From Candidatus Aquidulcis sp. (GTDB lineage: Bacteria; Chloroflexota; Anaerolineae; Anaerolineales; E44-bin32), in the NCBI GenBank assembly GCA_020723365.1, contig DYJB01000008.1, positions 27,810 through 36,532 of the forward strand: a stretch of DNA of 8,723 nucleotides, read 5' to 3'. A program made the translations under genes and the position numbers. Under the pieces are notes generated by a model that was not told where the DNA came from, searched no databases, and was given only the letters and a program-made list of their open reading frames with translations. Positions 6,554 through 8,723 of the stretch are shown here, in pieces (positions within the stretch are counted from its first letter, which is position 1; each line of letters starts with the position of its first letter).

Positions 6554-7476
6554 GGCGTGGATCCCAACGCCGGCGTCAGCGATGCAGGCGAGGCCGGCGC
6601 AGCGGCCAGCGCGGCGGCGAAGGCGCGCTCGAGATCCTGTTGGACCTCCCGCTGCACGCGCTCCACCTCGGACGCTGCCAGACGAGCGGCGTGAAGCGGG
6701 AGGGGATCAGCCATGCGGTAGCGCTCGATTTCGGCCGGATCGCGCGTGTCATCGCCCTTCGAGTGCGCTGAGAAGCGGTAGGTATGCAGGATCAGCGCCT
6801 GGGGGCCCTCGCCGGCCCGGGCGGCGTCGAGACGCGGCTGGGTGAGCCGGCGGACCTCCAGCACGTCGGTCGTCTCGGCCTCCTCCACCGGGATGCCGAA
6901 GGCGGCGAAGCGCCCGGTCAGGCTGCCGGCCAGATGGCGGGCGATGGGCGTCGTTTGTGCGTAGCGGTTGTTCTCGACGACCAGGACCAGCGGCAGCGTC
7001 CACAGCGAGGCCAGGTTGAGGCTCTCGTAGACCACACCTTCCCCAAGCGTCCCGTCGCCCAGGAAGGCCACAACGACCGCCCCGGCGCTGCGCTCGCGCT
7101 CGGCCAGCGCCATGCCGGCGGCCAGCGGGATCGTCCCGCCGAGGATGCCGCTGGCGTAGAAATCCTCCCAGTGCAGGTGCTGGGAGCCGCCGCGCCCACG
7201 GCACACGCCTGTGGCGCGACCCATCATCTCGGCCGCCAGGGCTTCAGCCGGCCCGCCGTAGGCCAGGAAGTGCCCGTGGCCCCGGTGGTTGCTGACAATG
7301 ACATCGCCGGGCCGGGTGCAGGAAACCACCCCTACGGCGTCGGCTTCCTGACCGATGGCGGTGTGCGTGGTCCCGTAGACCAGGCCGCGCGAGAAGCTCT
7401 CCAGCGCTCGCTCCTCGAACAGACGGATGAGCAGCATGCGGCGGTAGAGTTCCAGGGGGTCGTCACACGGGTTCAT
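6550..7476 (-). CDS. 2-oxoacid dehydrogenase-type E1 component, alpha subunit
   Basis: Thiamine diphosphate-binding subunit of the E1 decarboxylase. From ATG at 7476 it has 308 residues. Visible: the N-terminal helix LYRRMLLIRLFEERALE, THTAIGQEA (37-45), NHRGHGHFLA (63-72), GRGGSQHLHW (94-103), the thiamine motif beginning GDGTLGEG (140-147) and ending ENN (168-170), and the loop AHSKGDDTR that matches the phosphorylation-loop region of E1 alpha proteins. An upstream in-frame ATG at 7533 would add 19 residues without similarity and would put the hairpin at 7501-7526 inside the gene, so I prefer 7476, although no strong SD is seen there. It is a little shorter than PDH or BCKDH E1 alpha. Its placement inside a glycan cluster rather than a lipoate/E3 operon suggests a special role. 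Confidence 0.93.
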   Translation of the reverse strand: MNPCDDPLELYRRMLLIRLFEERALESFSRGLVYGTTHTAIGQEADAVGVVSCTRPGDVIVSNHRGHGHFLAYGGPAEALAAEMMGRATGVCRGRGGSQHLHWEDFYASGILGGTIPLAAGMALAERERSAGAVVVAFLGDGTLGEGVVYESLNLASLWTLPLVLVVENNRYAQTTPIARHLAGSLTGRFAAFGIPVEEAETTDVLEVRRLTQPRLDAARAGEGPQALILHTYRFSAHSKGDDTRDPAEIERYRMADPLPLHAARLAASEVERVQREVQQDLERAFAAALAAAPASPASLTPALGSTP

Positions 7477-7500
7477 GCCGGTCCGTGGCAGGGAATCAGT

Positions 7501-7526
7501 CCGCCGCCCGCTGGTTTGGGCGGCGG
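7501..7526 (-). terminator. GC-rich hairpin between the small gene and E1 alpha
   Basis: CCGCCGCCC (7501-7509) and GGGCGGCGG (7518-7526) pair perfectly over 9 bp with an 8-nt loop. It lies 28 nt after the small gene stop and 24 nt before the E1 alpha start on the minus strand. There is no U-run after it, so it may give only partial termination or protect the upstream mRNA end. Confidence 0.45.
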
Positions 7527-7554
7527 GACACAAGGATGCGGAGCCCGGAGCGGA

Positions 7555-7740
7555 TCAGGCGAGATGCTGCTTGGCGAACTCTTCCTTGACGATCAGCCAG
7601 GCTTCGTGCCCGGCGTTGGGGACCTTGGCAACGGCGAAGTAGCGCGTCTTGCCCTTGGCTTCCTTGGCCTCGATACGCCACTCACTCGTGGCGAATTTGG
7701 AACGCGACTTGACGTCGTAGAAGTTCAGCTCCGGCTTCAT
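7555..7740 (-). CDS. Small conserved-looking hypothetical protein, 61 residues
   Basis: I do not recognise a characterised family. The protein begins MKPELNFYDVKSRSKFATSE, continues WRIEAKEAKGKTRYFAVAKV and ends in a helix-like WLIVKEEFAKQHLA. It has no cysteines, no signal peptide and no membrane segment, is rich in Lys and Glu, and has a net charge of about +4. The pattern of short beta strands followed by a helix suggests a compact cytoplasmic domain, possibly nucleic-acid- or protein-binding, but this is speculation. Start: GAGGAGG is followed by ATGGGA and then ATG at 7740, an ideal spacing; the ATG at 7746 would touch the SD. It has its own promoter and is followed by a hairpin, so it may be expressed apart from its neighbours. 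Confidence 0.8.
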   Translation of the reverse strand: MKPELNFYDVKSRSKFATSEWRIEAKEAKGKTRYFAVAKVPNAGHEAWLIVKEEFAKQHLA

Positions 7741-7790
7741 TCCCATCCTCCTCGGGCAGTGCAGGCTCTCGGGCGGTTTCCCGCTCCCGC

Positions 7791-7819
7791 ATACTACCTG
7801 CCTTCCGGCTTCACGGCAA
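7791..7819 (-). promoter_or_regulatory. Promoter for the small gene (and possibly the E1-acyltransferase operon)
   Basis: On the minus strand TTGCCG (7814-7819) and TAGTAT (7791-7796) are separated by exactly 17 bp; each matches the sigma-70-type consensus at 4 of 6 positions. The start site would be near 7784, giving a leader of about 44 nt that contains GCGG-GAAA-CCGC (a short stem with a GNRA-type loop) and ends in the strong GAGGAGG ribosome site (7747-7753). Confidence 0.55.
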
Positions 7820-7841
7820 GTGGCAGGTACGACCATTTGTT

Positions 7842-8483
7842 CTAGGCCGGTCCCCCCGCATCCGAGCCCCGGAACTCCTCGGCGGTGGCAAAGCCAGGCT
7901 GGGAGATGCCCTCTCGCCGGAGGACCTTCCAGGCTGTGAGTGCCAGGATGCGGATATCCAGGGCCAGCGACCAGTGGTCGACATACCAGACATCCAGCCT
8001 GAACTTGTCCTCCCAGGTGAGCGCGTTCCGCCCGTTCACCTGGGCCCAGCCGGTGATCCCAGGCAGAACGTCGTGGCGCCGTGCCTGTTCCGGTGAATAG
8101 CGCTCCAGGTACTCCATGAGCAAAGGTCGGGGACCGACGACGCTCATTTCCCCCCGCAGCACGTTGAAGGCATTGGGCAAGTCGTCCAGGCTGAACGAGC
8201 GCAAGATGCGCCCCAGGCCGGTCAGACGCTGTTCATCGGGCAGCAGCCGCCCGGCGGCGTCCCGCTCATCGGTCATCGTGCGGAACTTGTAGAGCGTGAA
8301 CGGCTGGCCCTTGAAGCCAGGCCGGATCTGGCGAAAGAGCACGGGAGCGCCCAGCCTGAGCCGAATGAGCAGCCCGAGGGTGAGCAGGGGCAGGGCCAGC
8401 ACTGCCAGCCCCGGAATCGTCAGCAGCAGGTCGAAGGCCCGTTTGCGCAGGGGGATTCTGGCCGGATGGAGGGCTGCGCTCAC
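7842..8483 (-). CDS. Bacterial sugar transferase, PglC-like small phosphoglycosyl transferase
   Basis: Membrane-attached enzyme that moves a phospho-sugar from a UDP-sugar to a polyprenyl phosphate, the first membrane step of glycan assembly. 213 residues, the size of the small PglC-type form without the N-terminal bundle of WcaJ/WbaP. It shows RKRAFDLLL, a single hydrophobic re-entrant helix (about 17-42) with Pro32, GAPVLFRQIRPG, YKFRTM (65-70), SLDDLPN (98-104), NVLRGEMSVVGPRPL (107-121) and PGITGWAQVNGRN. The catalytic dyad of this family is Asp-Glu; here it reads Asp100-Asp101. The start is GTG at 8483, which overlaps the upstream glycosyltransferase stop by 4 nt (GTGA). It likely loads the sugar made by the aminotransferase and acyltransferase downstream. 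Confidence 0.93.
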   Translation of the reverse strand: MSAALHPARIPLRKRAFDLLLTIPGLAVLALPLLTLGLLIRLRLGAPVLFRQIRPGFKGQPFTLYKFRTMTDERDAAGRLLPDEQRLTGLGRILRSFSLDDLPNAFNVLRGEMSVVGPRPLLMEYLERYSPEQARRHDVLPGITGWAQVNGRNALTWEDKFRLDVWYVDHWSLALDIRILALTAWKVLRREGISQPGFATAEEFRGSDAGGPA

Positions 8484-8723
8484 GGCCCGGCCGCCTGGCT
8501 CAGGATGGTCTCCAGCCCGCTGGCCAGTGCACTGCGATCGAAGTGCGCCGCCACGTACTCGCGCCCGGCGCGCCCCATCCGTCGGGCAGCGGCTGGATCA
8601 CGCGCCAGGCTTCGGATCGCCTGCGCCATGGCAGCCGGGTCGCCCGGCGGCACGAACACGCCGCCTCCGGCCTTTTCAACGACCTGACGGATGACGCCGT
8701 CGATGGCGAGCACGACCGGGCGG
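8480..8723 (-). CDS. GT4-family glycosyltransferase (WbuB-like), C-terminal fragment
   Basis: Only the last 80 residues are in the window; the gene continues past the right edge. The read begins RPVVLAIDGVIRQVVEKAGG, then GVFVPPGDPAAMAQAIRSLA and MGRAGREYVAAHFDRSALA. This is the end of the second Rossmann domain of GT-B retaining glycosyltransferases; the AIDGV...VEKAGGGVFV wording is most like the WbuB/FucNAc-transferase branch, which often neighbours PglC-type transferases. The donor-binding Glu motif lies outside. Its stop overlaps the next gene by 4 nt, so both are probably co-translated. Confidence 0.85.
   Translation of the reverse strand, partial: RPVVLAIDGVIRQVVEKAGGGVFVPPGDPAAMAQAIRSLARDPAAARRMGRAGREYVAAHFDRSALASGLETILSQAAGP

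Noticed and set aside
5243..6694. Long plus-strand open frame of 483 codons opposite the E1 beta and lipoyl-acyltransferase genes
   Set aside because: It is antisense to two genes with clear domains; its product is Arg/Gln/Ala-rich without motifs, as expected from a mirror frame in GC-rich DNA.
7741..7836. N-terminal extension of the small protein to an ATG at 7836
   Set aside because: It would overlap the predicted promoter and SD and has a composition unlike the rest; the start at 7740 has ideal SD spacing.

Overview
The window (8,723 bp, GC-rich, dense coding on both strands) looks like chromosome from a member of the Chloroflexota, probably the Anaerolineae or a relative. The clues are two secreted or anchored proteins with long Pro/Thr linkers of the TPTPT type, high GC, and the general style of the housekeeping genes. 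This is an inference from sequence style; there is no rRNA or other marker gene.

Left part (1-3135, plus strand): the 3' nine-tenths of a ribonuclease J gene; a SurA/parvulin-like lipoprotein gene that starts almost on top of a TATAAT box and is broken by an internal out-of-frame deletion inside its isomerase domain; and a membrane-anchored protein with a Pro/Thr stalk and a small two-cysteine C-terminal domain. A 13-bp perfect hairpin closes this side and separates it from a convergent block.

Right part (3154-8723, minus strand, so read from right to left): an amino-sugar/glycan assembly block. In transcription order it holds the end of a WbuB-like GT4 glycosyltransferase, a PglC-like phosphoglycosyl transferase (4-nt overlap), a 61-residue orphan protein with its own promoter, E1 alpha and E1 beta subunits of a 2-oxoacid-dehydrogenase-type enzyme (4-nt overlap), a three-part protein (lipoyl domain, peripheral-subunit-binding-like segment, and NeuD/PglD sugar N-acyltransferase), and a DegT/PglE-type aminotransferase.

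The glycosyltransferase, PglC, PglD and PglE set resembles bacillosamine-type cassettes, which make a 4-acylamino sugar and load it on a polyprenyl phosphate. The unusual part is the insertion of E1 alpha/E1 beta directly before an acyltransferase that carries its own lipoyl arm in the place where an E2 gene normally stands. I infer a system in which E1 decarboxylates a 2-oxoacid, loads the acyl group on the lipoyl lysine of the fusion protein, and the beta-helix domain passes it to the amino group made by the aminotransferase, either directly or through CoA. No classical E2 catalytic domain, no E3 and no 4,6-dehydratase gene lie in the window. I know of no experimental description of such a channelled system, but I could not search for one.
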